A DNA stretch of 24,000 bases from Ahrensia sp. (GTDB taxonomy: Bacteria; Pseudomonadota; Alphaproteobacteria; Rhizobiales; Rhizobiaceae), in the NCBI GenBank assembly GCA_002698425.1, contig NZXU01000115.1:38371-62370 (forward strand), given 5' to 3'. The notes below the pieces were generated by a model. That model did no database searches, was not told the origin of the DNA, and was given only the letters and a program-made list of their open reading frames with translations. Shown here piece by piece: positions 8,475 through 17,248 of this stretch. Numbering within the stretch: position 1 is the first letter of the stretch; each line of letters opens with the position of its first letter. The position numbers and the translations under genes were made by a program.

Positions 8475-9473
8475 TCAGAAGATGCCGCCGCGCTGGGAGA
8501 CCTGGATGCCGGCAGGGCCGAGAATGACGCCGAACAGGACCGGCAGGAAGAACAGGATCATCGGCACGGTCAGCTTCGGCGGTAGGGCGGCGGCCTTCTT
8601 CTCGGCCTCGTTCATGCGCTGATCGCGGCTTTCCGCGGCCAGCACGCGCAGCGCCTGACCGACGGGCGTACCGTAGCGCTCGGCCTGGACCAGCGCCTGG
8701 GCGACCGACTTGACGCTTTCGAGGCCCGTTCGGTTGGCCATGTTCTCATAGGCCATGCGGCGTTCCTGCAGGAAGGACAGCTCCGCGCCAACAAGGACCA
8801 GTTCCTCGGCGAGCGGGATCGACTGGGTGCCGATCTCCTCCGACACCTTGCGGAAGGCGGCCTCGATCGACATGCCGGATTCGACGCAGATCAGCATCAG
8901 GTCGAGCGCGTCGGGCCAAGCCTTCTTGATCGATGTCTTGCGCTTGCCGGCGACGTTGGAAATGTAGATGTTCGGCGAATAAAAGCCGAGATAGGCAAAG
9001 CCGATACAGGCGAGCACGCGGATCATGGTCGGCTGTTCGGCGAGCGCGCCGAGCACGAAGACGTAGAAGAGCGCGATCGCGAAAAAGACCAGCGGCAGGA
9101 CGAGGCGCGCGAAGAGGAAGACGTTGAGCGGTTGCTGGCCGCGATAGCCGGCGGCGCGCAGCTTGTCGATCGTGGCCTGGTCGGCGAGCGCCGTCTTCAG
9201 GTCCAGACGCTCGACGATGCGGCGGACGCCGCCTTCCTTGGCCTCCATCCGCAGAGAGCCGCGGCTTTGCTGCTTTTCGGCGGCCAGGCGGGCGCGCTCG
9301 CGGGCGCGGATCTCGTCGCGCTCGGTGGCCACAGCCTTCATGCGCGTTTTCAGCTCGTTGCCGCCGAGAAGCGGCGTCAGCAGGGTGAAGAGGGTCGCGA
9401 AGACGCTGACCGAAACGAGGATGGCCAGAACGAATTGCGGAGACGTCAGCAGTTCAACGAGATCGTCGGACAT
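8475..9473 (-). CDS. tadC: Tad pilus inner-membrane platform protein TadC
   Basis: This 332-residue type II secretion system F-domain protein is one of the two platform proteins on which the TadA/CpaF motor acts. An N-terminal membrane helix (about 10-32) is followed by a cytoplasmic charged region, paired helices near residues 115-165, the F domain (about 190-305: 'WPDALDLMLICVESGMSIEAAF', whose Gly/Leu-rich pattern is typical) and a final helix (about 302-325). The order tadB then tadC with a seven-base gap is that of most tad loci. It is the last gene of the minus-strand cluster. The ATG at 9473 is the natural start and no alternative is needed. Length and layout fit the family. Confidence 0.9.
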   Translation of the reverse strand: MSDDLVELLTSPQFVLAILVSVSVFATLFTLLTPLLGGNELKTRMKAVATERDEIRARERARLAAEKQQSRGSLRMEAKEGGVRRIVERLDLKTALADQATIDKLRAAGYRGQQPLNVFLFARLVLPLVFFAIALFYVFVLGALAEQPTMIRVLACIGFAYLGFYSPNIYISNVAGKRKTSIKKAWPDALDLMLICVESGMSIEAAFRKVSEEIGTQSIPLAEELVLVGAELSFLQERRMAYENMANRTGLESVKSVAQALVQAERYGTPVGQALRVLAAESRDQRMNEAEKKAAALPPKLTVPMILFFLPVLFGVILGPAGIQVSQRGGIF

Positions 9474-9480
9474 ATCAGCT

Positions 9481-10500
9481 CTAGACCTCGAAATTGATCA
9501 TCTGGCGCATCACGAACACGCCGATCGACATCCAGATGGCGGAGGCGCCGAGTATGAGGAAGCCGGTGTTGGTTGTGAAAAGCAGCATGATGTAGGACGG
9601 GCTCGTCAGATAGACGAGAACGGTCACGACGAAGGGCAGCGAGGCGATGATCGCGGCGGAGGCCTTCGCCTCCATCGACATCGCCGAAACCTTCGCCTTC
9701 ATCTTCTTGCGGTCGCGCAGCACGCGCGACAGGTTGCCGAGCGCCTCGGCGAGGTTGCCGCCGGCCTTGGACTGGATGTGAATGACGATGGCGAAAAAGT
9801 TCGCCTCGGGAAGCGGCATGGTGTTGTACATGCGCTCGCAGGCTTCCGGGGTGGACAGGCCGAGCTGTTGCGCCTCGACGATATGACGGAACTCGGTCTT
9901 GACCGGCTCGCGCGCCTCGGAGGCGATCAGGCGCAGGCCGTCATTGAGCGGAAGGCCCGACTTGATGGCGCGCACGATGACGTCGATGGCGTTCGGGAAC
10001 TCGTTGAGAAAAGCCTTCATGCGGCGCTTGCGCAGGAAGGAGACGACCCAGCGCGGCAGGCCGAATGCGCCGACGAAGAACACGCCGATCAGGAACAGGA
10101 CGGGCACGCCCGAGAGAAAGGCCATCGCCGACAGAACCACGCCACAGACGACGGAATACATGTAGAAGGTGCGGACCTCGGTCTTCATGCCGGCCTGCTG
10201 CAGCATGCGCTTCAGCGACGGGCGCGTGGCGTCCCTGGCGCGGTCCTTATTGCGCTCTTCAAGGTCGTGCAGCGAATCCTGGATATGCTTCTTGCGCTTG
10301 GCGCCTTCCTGGACCCTGTCGATGGCGGCGCGGCGCGAGACGCTGTCGGTCGAGGCGGCCTTGATCGTCGAAAGCCGCTTCGCCGTCTTCTGCTCGTTCT
10401 CGATGGATGTGAAGAACAACGCATAGAGCACGCCGCCGACCCCGAGACCGGCAAGCGCGACGAAGGCGACGATCGCTGCGGGAAATCCGAGGATCGTCAT
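9481..10500 (-). CDS. tadB: Tad pilus inner-membrane platform protein TadB
   Basis: This 339-residue F-domain membrane protein partners TadC. An N-terminal hydrophobic segment (8-30) is followed by a basic cytoplasmic linker (about 35-105), two helices (about 112-155), the F domain (about 165-290: 'FPNAIDVIVRAIKSGLPLNDGL', with the later 'QSKAGGNLAEAL' motif typical of type II/IV platform proteins) and a C-terminal pair of helices. A clear ribosome site, AGAGGAG, precedes the ATG at 10500. It starts 34 bases after the motor gene cpaF and ends seven bases before tadC, consistent with one transcript and with the joint platform role known for TadB/TadC. Confidence 0.92.
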   Translation of the reverse strand: MTILGFPAAIVAFVALAGLGVGGVLYALFFTSIENEQKTAKRLSTIKAASTDSVSRRAAIDRVQEGAKRKKHIQDSLHDLEERNKDRARDATRPSLKRMLQQAGMKTEVRTFYMYSVVCGVVLSAMAFLSGVPVLFLIGVFFVGAFGLPRWVVSFLRKRRMKAFLNEFPNAIDVIVRAIKSGLPLNDGLRLIASEAREPVKTEFRHIVEAQQLGLSTPEACERMYNTMPLPEANFFAIVIHIQSKAGGNLAEALGNLSRVLRDRKKMKAKVSAMSMEAKASAAIIASLPFVVTVLVYLTSPSYIMLLFTTNTGFLILGASAIWMSIGVFVMRQMINFEV

Positions 10501-10534
10501 GACGCTTCAGCTCCTCTTTGCGGGTGCGGCGCGA

Positions 10535-12073
10535 TCACGCTGTGGTCACCTCCATCGCATCGAGTGCGCCGGCCAGGCGCTGTTCCTCGTTGAAGTAACG
10601 GGCGCGATCCCACATGGCTGGGCGGCCGACGCCGGTCGAGCGGTGCTTGCCGATGATGCGGCCGTTCGCGTCTTCGCCTTCCATGTCGTAGAGCATCAGA
10701 TCTTGGGTGATGATCACGTCGCCCTCCATCCCGATCACCTCGGTGATGTGGGTGATGCGGCGCGAGCCGTCGCGCAGACGGGCGGCCTGGACGATCACGT
10801 CGACCGAGCCGACGATGATCTCGCGCACCGTCTTCTGCGGCAGGGTGAAGCCGCCCATGGCGATCATGGATTCCATACGGCTGAGGCACTCGCGCGGCGT
10901 GTTGGCGTGGATCGTGCCCATCGAACCGTCGTGGCCGGTGTTCATCGCCTGGAGAAGGTCGAAGACCTCCGGTCCGCGCACCTCGCCGACGATGATGCGT
11001 TCGGGACGCATACGCAGGCAGTTCTTGACCAGATCGCGCATGGTGATCTCGCCCTCGCCCTCGAGGTTCGGCGGGCGGGTTTCGAGACGCACCACATGCG
11101 GCTGCTGGAGCTGGAGCTCGGCCGAGTCCTCGCAGGTGATGATGCGTTCGTCGGCGTCGATATAGCGCGTTAGGCAGTTCAGCAGGGTCGTCTTGCCAGA
11201 ACCGGTACCGCCGGAAATGACGACGTTGCAGCGCACCCGGCCGATGATCTGGAGAACCGTCGCGCCCTCCGGAGAAATCGAGCCGAAATTGACCAGCTGA
11301 TCGAGGGTCAGCTTGTCCTTCTTGAACTTACGAATGGTGAGCGCCGCGCCGTCGATGGCGAGCGGCGGCGCGATAACGTTGACGCGTGAACCGTCGGGAA
11401 GACGCGCGTCGCAGATCGGGCTCGATTCGTCGACGCGGCGGCCGACCTGGCTGACGATACGCTGGCAGATGTTCAGCAATTGCTGGTTGTCGCGGAAGCG
11501 GATATCGGCTTCCTTCACCTTACCGTTGACTTCGATATAGGCGTTTTCGGCGCCGTTGATCATGATGTCGGCGATGTCGTCGCGGGCCAGCAGCGGCTCC
11601 AGCGGACCGTAGCCGAGCACGTCGTTGCAGATGTCCTCGAGCAGTTCTTCCTGCTCGGCGATCGACATGGCGAAGTTCTTGATCGCGATGATGTCGTTGA
11701 CGATGTCGCGGATTTCCTCGCGCGCCGAATCGGCGTCGAGCTTTGCAAGCTGCGACAGGTCGATCGTCTCGATCAGCGCCGAGAAGACCTGCATCTTGGT
11801 GTCGTAATAGGTGTCGTTCTTCTGCGAACGCGAGCGCGGCTTCTCGGCGACCGGCTCGCTTAGGATCGCAGCCGCCGGTTGCGGCTGGGCCGGCTTCGGC
11901 GCCGGCCTGCTTTCGGCCGCGGGCCTCGGCTGCGGCGCGGCTTCCGGCTCGCGGGCCGGCGGCGCTGCGGGCTCCGGCTTTGCCGGCGCGTCGACGGCCT
12001 GGCGCGGCGTCGCGTGGTGCGAACCGCCGAAGCCACCGCCCGAAGAGCTACCCGTTCCCTTTTTTCCGAACAT
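10535..12073 (-). CDS. cpaF: Tad pilus assembly ATPase TadA/CpaF
   Basis: This is the hexameric secretion ATPase (512 residues, VirB11/PilT-like) that drives pilus extension, and in related systems retraction, from the cytoplasmic face. Residues 1-80 are a Gly- and Pro/Ala-rich low-complexity tail, longer than in compact homologues. The conserved N-terminal domain spans about 88-250. Walker [10 protein letters not shown] is at 288-296, the Asp box with CEDSAELQL near 314-322, Walker B around 'RIIVGEVRG' (359-367), and the His box '[15 protein letters not shown]' at 379-393; all look intact. The ATG at 12073 begins MFGKKGTG. The gene lies between cpaE (33-base gap) and tadB (34-base gap). Proteins of this family are well established in cpa/tad operons. 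Confidence 0.95.
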   Translation of the reverse strand: MFGKKGTGSSSGGGFGGSHHATPRQAVDAPAKPEPAAPPAREPEAAPQPRPAAESRPAPKPAQPQPAAAILSEPVAEKPRSRSQKNDTYYDTKMQVFSALIETIDLSQLAKLDADSAREEIRDIVNDIIAIKNFAMSIAEQEELLEDICNDVLGYGPLEPLLARDDIADIMINGAENAYIEVNGKVKEADIRFRDNQQLLNICQRIVSQVGRRVDESSPICDARLPDGSRVNVIAPPLAIDGAALTIRKFKKDKLTLDQLVNFGSISPEGATVLQIIGRVRCNVVISGGTGSGKTTLLNCLTRYIDADERIITCEDSAELQLQQPHVVRLETRPPNLEGEGEITMRDLVKNCLRMRPERIIVGEVRGPEVFDLLQAMNTGHDGSMGTIHANTPRECLSRMESMIAMGGFTLPQKTVREIIVGSVDVIVQAARLRDGSRRITHITEVIGMEGDVIITQDLMLYDMEGEDANGRIIGKHRSTGVGRPAMWDRARYFNEEQRLAGALDAMEVTTA

Positions 12074-12106
12074 GAACCTGTCCCGTTACAATACTGGCAA
12101 GAAGCG

Positions 12107-13384
12107 TCACTTCTTCTTCAATTTGGAAAGCATGCCCTTCAAACCGCCTTTCGGCTTTTCCCTCACCATGCCGCGTCCGGTCACCAGATGCGCGATGTTC
12201 GACAGGCTGGCGACGACCGGGTTGGCGGCGTCCGTCTCGGCCAGCATGCGGCCGTTGTTGGAAGCGGTGCCGAACAGCTGCGCATCGAAGGGAATGACGG
12301 CGATCGGCTCCAGTTCGAGCGGATCGGCGAAGTCCGACACGGCGATCTCCGGCCGCTTCGGCATGCCGACCTGGTTGAGGATCAGCTTCGGCGCGAAATC
12401 GTTCGGACGCAGCTTGCGCAGCGTGTCGATCATGTTCTTGGCGTTGCGCAGATTGGCGAGTTCGGGCGCGGCGATGATCACGACCTCGTCGGCCTGTTCC
12501 AGTGTCCGCCGGGTCCAGCCGTTCCAGACATGGGGAACGTCGAGCACCACATAGGGCGCGGTGCGCTGGGCGACGTCGACCAGCTGCGAAAAGGCGTCCG
12601 GATCGAAATCGTAGACCTTGTCGAGCATGGAAGGCGCGGCGAGCAGCGACAGGTGCTCGGCGCAACTCGCCAGCAGGCGGTCGAGATAGACCTCGTCGAT
12701 GCGGTCGGAGGAAAACACTGCTTCCGCGATGCCCTGGGCCGGATCCTGATCGAAATTGATGTTGGCCGTGCCGAAGGGCAAGTCCATGTCGGCGATCACC
12801 ACCTCCGCCTCGAACAGGGTCGACATGGCCCAGGAGACGTTGTGGCAGATGGTCGAGGCGCCGACGCCGCCCTTGGCGCCGACAAAGGCGATGGAGCGGC
12901 CGAGCGGCTCGGCCTCGGGATCGACGAACAGCGTGGAGACGACGCTCATCAGATCGGCGATGGTCACCGGCGCGACCATGTATTCGGAAATGCCGTTCCT
13001 GACGAGTTCGCGGTAGAGCGCGACATCGTTGTGGTGGCCGATCACGACCACCTTGCTGTTGGGATCGCAGACTTCCGCGAGATCGTTGAGATTGTGGAAG
13101 AGGTCATCCGGGCCGGAGGCCGATTCCAGAACGATCAGGTTCGGCGTGGGCGCGGTCTGGTAGAACTCGACGGCCGCCGGGATGCCGCCCATATAGACGC
13201 GGGTCTGCGCCTTGGCCATGCGGCGATCCTCGCCCATCCGGTTGATCGGAGCGGCGACGCCCTCGGTCTCGCAGAAGGCCTGTATCGAGATGCGCGGAAC
13301 CGGCCGCACATCGTTCAGCGCGGAGATGTCGCCGGCTTCCGCCGGTTCGTCCATCAGGTCTTCCTGGTAGGCAACGTCTGACAT
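12107..13384 (-). CDS. cpaE: Pilus assembly ATPase-like localisation protein CpaE/TadZ
   Basis: This 425-residue MinD/ParA-type protein positions the pilus machine, often at a cell pole. The N-terminal half (about 60-155) resembles a response-regulator receiver without a normal phospho-acceptor ('LIVLES' where an Asp would stand). The C-terminal half is the P-loop domain. Its deviant Walker A reads KGGVGAST (171-178): the signature first lysine is kept but the usual GKST lysine is alanine (176). This change is known in the CpaE/TadZ branch, which is described as atypical ATPases. Walker B-like 'ADMDLPFG' follows after about 20 residues, and the protein ends in a basic KLKKK tail that may aid membrane contact. 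It starts 14 bases after cpaD. Confidence 0.93.
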   Translation of the reverse strand: MSDVAYQEDLMDEPAEAGDISALNDVRPVPRISIQAFCETEGVAAPINRMGEDRRMAKAQTRVYMGGIPAAVEFYQTAPTPNLIVLESASGPDDLFHNLNDLAEVCDPNSKVVVIGHHNDVALYRELVRNGISEYMVAPVTIADLMSVVSTLFVDPEAEPLGRSIAFVGAKGGVGASTICHNVSWAMSTLFEAEVVIADMDLPFGTANINFDQDPAQGIAEAVFSSDRIDEVYLDRLLASCAEHLSLLAAPSMLDKVYDFDPDAFSQLVDVAQRTAPYVVLDVPHVWNGWTRRTLEQADEVVIIAAPELANLRNAKNMIDTLRKLRPNDFAPKLILNQVGMPKRPEIAVSDFADPLELEPIAVIPFDAQLFGTASNNGRMLAETDAANPVVASLSNIAHLVTGRGMVREKPKGGLKGMLSKLKKK

Positions 13385-13398
13385 GGTGGTTTTCCCGC

Positions 13399-14073
13399 TT
13401 AGTAGCTGACCTCAGACCGGCCGCCGACCGGACCATCCTGGTATCCGCCGATCACCGCACCGCGCTCGGTGGCGTCGATCGGGCTCTCCTGGCGCGGCCC
13501 CATCAGGTCACCCGGATTGGCGACGATGGCGGCGAGGTTCTGCTGATTGGCGCAGCCGAAATCGGCGTAGTTCCGGTTCTCGACCGTGTCGGTGAGATCG
13601 TCCGTCCATCTGCCGCAGGGCGTCGTCGACGCCGTCACGCCGGTATAGGACAGGCGGACAGCCGCCGCCGAACCGTGGGCGCTGGCGTCGTAGTTCTGCA
13701 GGATGATGCGGCCGCGCGTGGCGCCGCCGTCGACGAGCGCCTGGACGATCTCGGTCTGTACGCGTTTCACCGCGTGTTCGTTGAGCGACCCGACCGGCAT
13801 CATCACGATCACCGCCCCGTTTCCGGAGGCTGCGTAGTTCGCGGCAAAGGCGCGGATATTGCTCTTGACCGGAATGCCCAGCTTGTGGGCGCCGGAGGCG
13901 ATCGGCACGTCGAGCGTATGCTCCTTCTCCGACAGGACGATCGGATGGTTGGTGCGGTAATCGGAAGGAACGCTGCCTACCGCGATCGGATCGCGGCCGA
14001 GGGAGCCGCAGCCCGAGAGCGCGGCTGCGACGATCAGCAACCCTGCGGAATTGACATAGGCTTTCAAACGCAT
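13399..14073 (-). CDS. cpaD: Pilus assembly lipoprotein CpaD
   Basis: This 224-residue CpaD-family protein is predicted to be an outer-membrane lipoprotein. Residues 1-21 form a signal peptide ending in the lipobox L-S-G-C (Cys22). The mature part has the CpaD core with 'SDYRTNHPIVLSE' near 38-50, an OmpA-like middle segment (about 85-150: 'RVQTEIVQALVDGGA...ILQNYDA') and the C-terminal 'FGCANQQNLAAIVANPGDL' stretch that is diagnostic of the family. CpaD partners the CpaC secretin. The gene starts 11 bases after the cpaC stop and precedes cpaE by 14 bases. The last 30 residues are Gly/Pro-rich and probably flexible. Confidence 0.92.
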   Translation of the reverse strand: MRLKAYVNSAGLLIVAAALSGCGSLGRDPIAVGSVPSDYRTNHPIVLSEKEHTLDVPIASGAHKLGIPVKSNIRAFAANYAASGNGAVIVMMPVGSLNEHAVKRVQTEIVQALVDGGATRGRIILQNYDASAHGSAAAVRLSYTGVTASTTPCGRWTDDLTDTVENRNYADFGCANQQNLAAIVANPGDLMGPRQESPIDATERGAVIGGYQDGPVGGRSEVSY

Positions 14074-14084
14074 CTCACCCGCTC

Positions 14085-15644
14085 CTATTTGTAAATGAAC
14101 CCGACCGCGCCGTAGTAGCGGCCATCGGGGAGATCTTTCTCCACGGTGCCGTAGATGCGGTTCACACGGCCGAGGAGATTGCCGGTGCGATCGCTCGCCG
14201 GCATGAAATTGTCTGTCGGGGCGGCCAGCTTGTTCGGCGCCGTCGGGCGAACCAGATAGGGCGTCACGGTGATGACCAGCTCGGATTCGTTGCGGATGTA
14301 GTCGCGGCTGCGGAACAGCGTGCCGAGCACCGGCACCTTGGACAGGCCCGGGAAGCCGCTGACAACCTGGCGCACGTCGTCCTGGATCAGGCCGGCGATC
14401 ATCATCGCGCCGCCGGACGGCAGCTCGACCGTGGTGTCGGCGAGGCGCTTGCGAAGCGACAGGACGTTGGTTGCCTGACCGCTGGCAGCGCCGATGGACA
14501 GCGGGACGGATCCCGACATGGTCGGCTCGGAGACGGCGGTGCGGATCTTCAGGCTGATGCGGCCGGGCGCCAGCACGACCGGCGTGAATTCGAGGCCGAT
14601 TCCGTAATCCAGCGTCTGGATGTCATAGGTGACGGTGCCGCCGTCTTCGCCGGCGGGCGAAGAGCCCTTGATGATGTTGTATTCGCCGCCGACACGGAAC
14701 ACCGCCTTCTCGCCGGATATGGCGGTCAGGGTCGGCGTTGCCAGGGTCTTCATGACGCCGGCTTCCTCCATCGCGCGGAAATAGGCTTCGAGCTGCAACC
14801 CGGCGACCGAGGCGCCAAGGCCGACGCCGCTGTTGGTGATCGGCTTGCCGAGCGCGCCGGCAATGCCCTCGGAAATCCCAGAGAAGGAGATGCCGTGATT
14901 GCTGCTCACATTGCCAACCATGTTGACACCGAGCTGTTTCATCACGGAGCGCTGCACTTCCGCGACGGTCACCTTCAGCGTCACCTGATCGCCGCCGACA
15001 ATGTCGAGCATGTTGACGATCTTGCTGTTGCCGCGTCCGAAGAAGAAGAAGAAATTGTTATTGTTCGTCGCGTCGCCGCCCTTGACGAAAAGCTCGGCAA
15101 GCTGGCCGGCCTTGGCCGCGTCCTGCGGGGTCTGCACCCGGCCGGTCAGAACGATGTTGTCGTTGATGATCTCGGACTTGATTTCGGAATCGGGAATGAA
15201 ACGGGCGAGATAACGGTCGAGGCCCGAGACGTCGCGCTCGATGCGCAGGTCGAGGCTGACGACCTGCTTGCCCGCCTTGTCGAAAACGAAGATGTTGGTT
15301 TCGCCGACCTTCTTGCCGAAGAGATAGATGCGCCGCGCCGTGCGGCTCACCGCATCGGCGACTTCCGGGTTGGCGACCAGGATGTCATGCGCGTCGACCG
15401 GCAGGTCGAGCACGATGGACTTGTTGAGGCCGAGCGAGACCCGCTCGGTGCCGGTGTTGTTCCGGGCGACCTTGATGATGTTGCCGTTCTGCTCCACCGC
15501 CTGGGCCGGGGCCACCAAGGGCGCCACATTGGCCATCGCGACGATCGCGGTGGCGGAAACCAGGGCGTGGACTGCGCGCTTCAACGTCATGACCGGAAAA
15601 CTCCGTTTGGGATTTGCGCCCGTGCGAGTGCGATGAACCTTCAT
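14085..15644 (-). CDS. cpaC: Pilus secretin CpaC/RcpA
   Basis: This 519-residue secretin forms the outer-membrane channel for the Flp pilus. From the ATG at 15644, which overlaps the cpaB stop as ATGA, a long n-region precedes the hydrophobic core (about 22-45) and a likely cleavage site at 'APAQA' (residues 45-49); an internal ATG at 15590 would give a standard signal peptide. The order is an N-terminal pilus-type N0-like domain (about 65-140), a BON-type domain (about 140-190) and the secretin domain (about 210-500) with 'GDQVTLKVTVAEVQR' and a late 'VPVLGTLFRS' motif. Between the BON and secretin domains lies an odd run of four Asn (194-197) and five Phe (198-202). The ring-forming C-terminal region ends in a short aromatic strand, usual for an outer-membrane protein. 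Confidence 0.95.
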   Translation of the reverse strand: MKVHRTRTGANPKRSFPVMTLKRAVHALVSATAIVAMANVAPLVAPAQAVEQNGNIIKVARNNTGTERVSLGLNKSIVLDLPVDAHDILVANPEVADAVSRTARRIYLFGKKVGETNIFVFDKAGKQVVSLDLRIERDVSGLDRYLARFIPDSEIKSEIINDNIVLTGRVQTPQDAAKAGQLAELFVKGGDATNNNNFFFFFGRGNSKIVNMLDIVGGDQVTLKVTVAEVQRSVMKQLGVNMVGNVSSNHGISFSGISEGIAGALGKPITNSGVGLGASVAGLQLEAYFRAMEEAGVMKTLATPTLTAISGEKAVFRVGGEYNIIKGSSPAGEDGGTVTYDIQTLDYGIGLEFTPVVLAPGRISLKIRTAVSEPTMSGSVPLSIGAASGQATNVLSLRKRLADTTVELPSGGAMMIAGLIQDDVRQVVSGFPGLSKVPVLGTLFRSRDYIRNESELVITVTPYLVRPTAPNKLAAPTDNFMPASDRTGNLLGRVNRIYGTVEKDLPDGRYYGAVGFIYK

Positions 15645-16441
15645 TGTGCGTTGACCTCGCTGCGCTGGCCGGAGCGGATCACGGTGATGGCCCCACCGCC
15701 CGAACCACCGTTCAAAAGATGGTCTGCCCCATCCGATCCCGCTTTCGCGTCAACGTCGCGAACCGATCGCAGAGCCAGCGTCAACCGGTCGGCCATCTGC
15801 TGGGCGACGGTGATGATCTCCGCCTGCTTGGGCGTCAGTTCGAGCGTCGCGGTCTGGCCGACCTGCACGAGACGGCCTTGCTCGTCCTCGCGGATGGTCT
15901 GGTCGATGGCCAGAACGCGGATGTTCTCGAGGATGGTTTCGGTGATGTAGCCGCCGCCGCGGGACGGCGGGCGCGACGTCATGATGACGTCGACATAGTC
16001 ATCCGGGAGGATAAAGCCGCCAGCCGAGGTATCGGCCGCGATCTGCGTCGCGACGGCGCGTTTTCCGGACGGAAGGATCGACGACATGAAGCTCTGGTCG
16101 GGGCCGAGAAGCTTGATCGGGCGGATCGGTTCGCCCTGCGCGACCGTGGCGCGCACGACCGAACCCTGCAACTCGCTGATCGCATCAGGCCTGATGGATT
16201 TCGTTATGAAGTCGGGCGAAAGCGACGCGACCGGCCATTCCTGCCAGCGCAACTGTCCGTCAAGGACTTCGCCGGTGGAGAGATTCTCGTTGGCGACGAG
16301 CACCTGGTCGAGTTCGATTGCCGGACGCGTCTCGGTCTGCTGCTGCTCTGCCGGGGGCTGCGAAACCATGTTCATGGCCAGATAACCGGCTGCGCCGGCA
16401 GCGATAACCGCTACGCCCAGGATGATGATACGCTTCGACAT
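15641..16441 (-). CDS. cpaB: Pilus assembly protein CpaB/RcpC
   Basis: This 266-residue protein has an N-terminal membrane anchor (residues 3-25, 'IIILGVAVIAAGAAGYLA') and a periplasmic SAF/RcpC domain (about 45-210) containing 'VLVANENLSTGEVL' and the 'LPDDYVDVIMT' stretch typical of CpaB. In known tad systems it is a periplasmic partner of the secretin. I chose the ATG at 16441 (MSKRI) because the membrane segment starts directly after it; a GTG at 16453 would add four residues. The gene opens a tightly spaced run (cpaB to tadC) with a four-base overlap into cpaC. It is preceded by a 142-base AT-rich gap that probably holds its own promoter and a CtrA-like box. Confidence 0.93.
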   Translation of the reverse strand: MSKRIIILGVAVIAAGAAGYLAMNMVSQPPAEQQQTETRPAIELDQVLVANENLSTGEVLDGQLRWQEWPVASLSPDFITKSIRPDAISELQGSVVRATVAQGEPIRPIKLLGPDQSFMSSILPSGKRAVATQIAADTSAGGFILPDDYVDVIMTSRPPSRGGGYITETILENIRVLAIDQTIREDEQGRLVQVGQTATLELTPKQAEIITVAQQMADRLTLALRSVRDVDAKAGSDGADHLLNGGSGGGAITVIRSGQRSEVNAQ

Positions 16442-16513
16442 GATGGCACCCACTTTCCGGATGGAGTCCGAACCTCATGGGGCCATGTTTCATCTGCAAA
16501 GGTGTAATTAGGG

Positions 16514-16528
16514 TTAATGAGCCCGTAA
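16514..16528 (-). promoter_or_regulatory. Candidate CtrA-type box upstream of cpaB
   Basis: Read on the minus strand this is TTAC, seven bases, TTAA followed by CC: one mismatch from the CtrA consensus TTAA-N7-TTAA and with the usual TTAACC half-site. It ends 72 bases before the cpaB ATG in the most AT-rich gap of the cluster. The motif is seen; regulation is inferred from CtrA control of pilus genes in Caulobacter. Confidence 0.4.
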
Positions 16529-16583
16529 TTTTCATGCTTAATAAAGTTTGAATCAAATAACGGCGCGCGGTCTACAGAGACGT

Positions 16584-17099
16584 TCAGGCAGCCAGGCGCT
16601 CGATGACCCACAGCATGGCAGGCGAATCCGGAAAGGCGAACAGGCCGCCGATGGCGAGCGCCACGCCATAGGGAACATCTTTCTCGTCGATGACGCGCCG
16701 CAGGATCGGCACCTCCCCGGCAAACACGGCAAGTGTCGACTTCCTGAAGAGGATCAGAAACAGCGTGAATGCGCCGCCTGCGACGGTCGCCATCAGGAGA
16801 TAGTCGGTCAGCGCGGGCCCGAACCCCATCCAGAGGCTCGTCGAGGCGAGCAGCTTGGCGTCGCCGCCGCCCATCGTGCCCGTGGCAAACAGCGCGAAGG
16901 TGACCGTCAGAACCAGCGCGAAAGCCGCCAGATGCATTCCGAATTCGGCCCAGGTCAGCCCAATGAAGGGCGCCGCCAGCAGGAAGGATCCGATCAGCAC
17001 AGCCGAGATGCGATTGCCGATCGTCATGGTGAAGACGTCGGACAGCGCGGCGAAGATCATAGCGAAGGGAAAAACGACCAGGATGACGGCAGCGATCAT
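16584..17099 (-). CDS. cpaA: Prepilin peptidase CpaA/TadV
   Basis: This 171-residue polytopic membrane protein of family A24 cleaves the Flp prepilin after the glycine of its leader. The two catalytic aspartates are visible: Asp21 ('ALSDVFTM') at the cytoplasmic end of helix 1 and Asp80 in the GxGD motif ('GGGDAKLL'). About five to six hydrophobic helices fill the rest, and the methylase domain of longer PilD enzymes is absent, as normal for TadV. The ATG at 17099 has a ribosome site GGAG. It lies 149 bases after the pilin gene beyond a strong terminator and 142 bases before cpaB, so its expression may be separate from both. An isolated TTAA at 17144 gives only a weak CtrA-like match. Confidence 0.9.
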   Translation of the reverse strand: MIAAVILVVFPFAMIFAALSDVFTMTIGNRISAVLIGSFLLAAPFIGLTWAEFGMHLAAFALVLTVTFALFATGTMGGGDAKLLASTSLWMGFGPALTDYLLMATVAGGAFTLFLILFRKSTLAVFAGEVPILRRVIDEKDVPYGVALAIGGLFAFPDSPAMLWVIERLAA

Positions 17100-17185
17100 C
17101 GTATCACTCCAACTCGTAACCGGGCGAAACTAGAACCTGCGCCCTTAAGATTCCCATAATCGCCGTAGGCGGCGAATGCGAAAAA

Positions 17186-17208
17186 GGCCCGTCTCGGCGA
17201 GACGGGCC
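17186..17208 (-). terminator. Intrinsic terminator of the pilin gene
   Basis: GGCCCGTCTC, loop GGC, GAGACGGGCC is a perfect ten-base-pair stem. The plus strand shows five A at 17181-17185, so the minus-strand transcript of the pilin gene carries the hairpin followed by UUUUU. It lies 41 bases past the pilin stop and before cpaA, which would give much more pilin mRNA than downstream mRNA. Confidence 0.9.
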
Positions 17209-17225
17209 TCTCTCATCTCATGCCA

Positions 17226-17241
17226 GCCGCCGCGAGGCGGC
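17226..17241 (-). other. Hairpin just after the pilin stop codon
   Basis: GCCGCC, loop GCGA, GGCGGC makes a six-base-pair GC stem seven bases past the pilin TAA. No T-run follows. It may protect the 3' end of the pilin mRNA together with the main terminator at 17186-17208; this is inference. Confidence 0.4.
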
Positions 17242-17248
17242 GCGGCCC

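Noticed and set aside
11879..13381. 500-residue plus-strand frame opposite cpaF and cpaE
   Set aside because: Antisense shadow of two conserved pilus genes; no motif of its own.
16411..16611. 66-residue minus-strand frame in the cpaA-cpaB gap
   Set aside because: It overlaps both neighbours in other frames and crosses the AT-rich presumed promoter; no ribosome site or family match seen.
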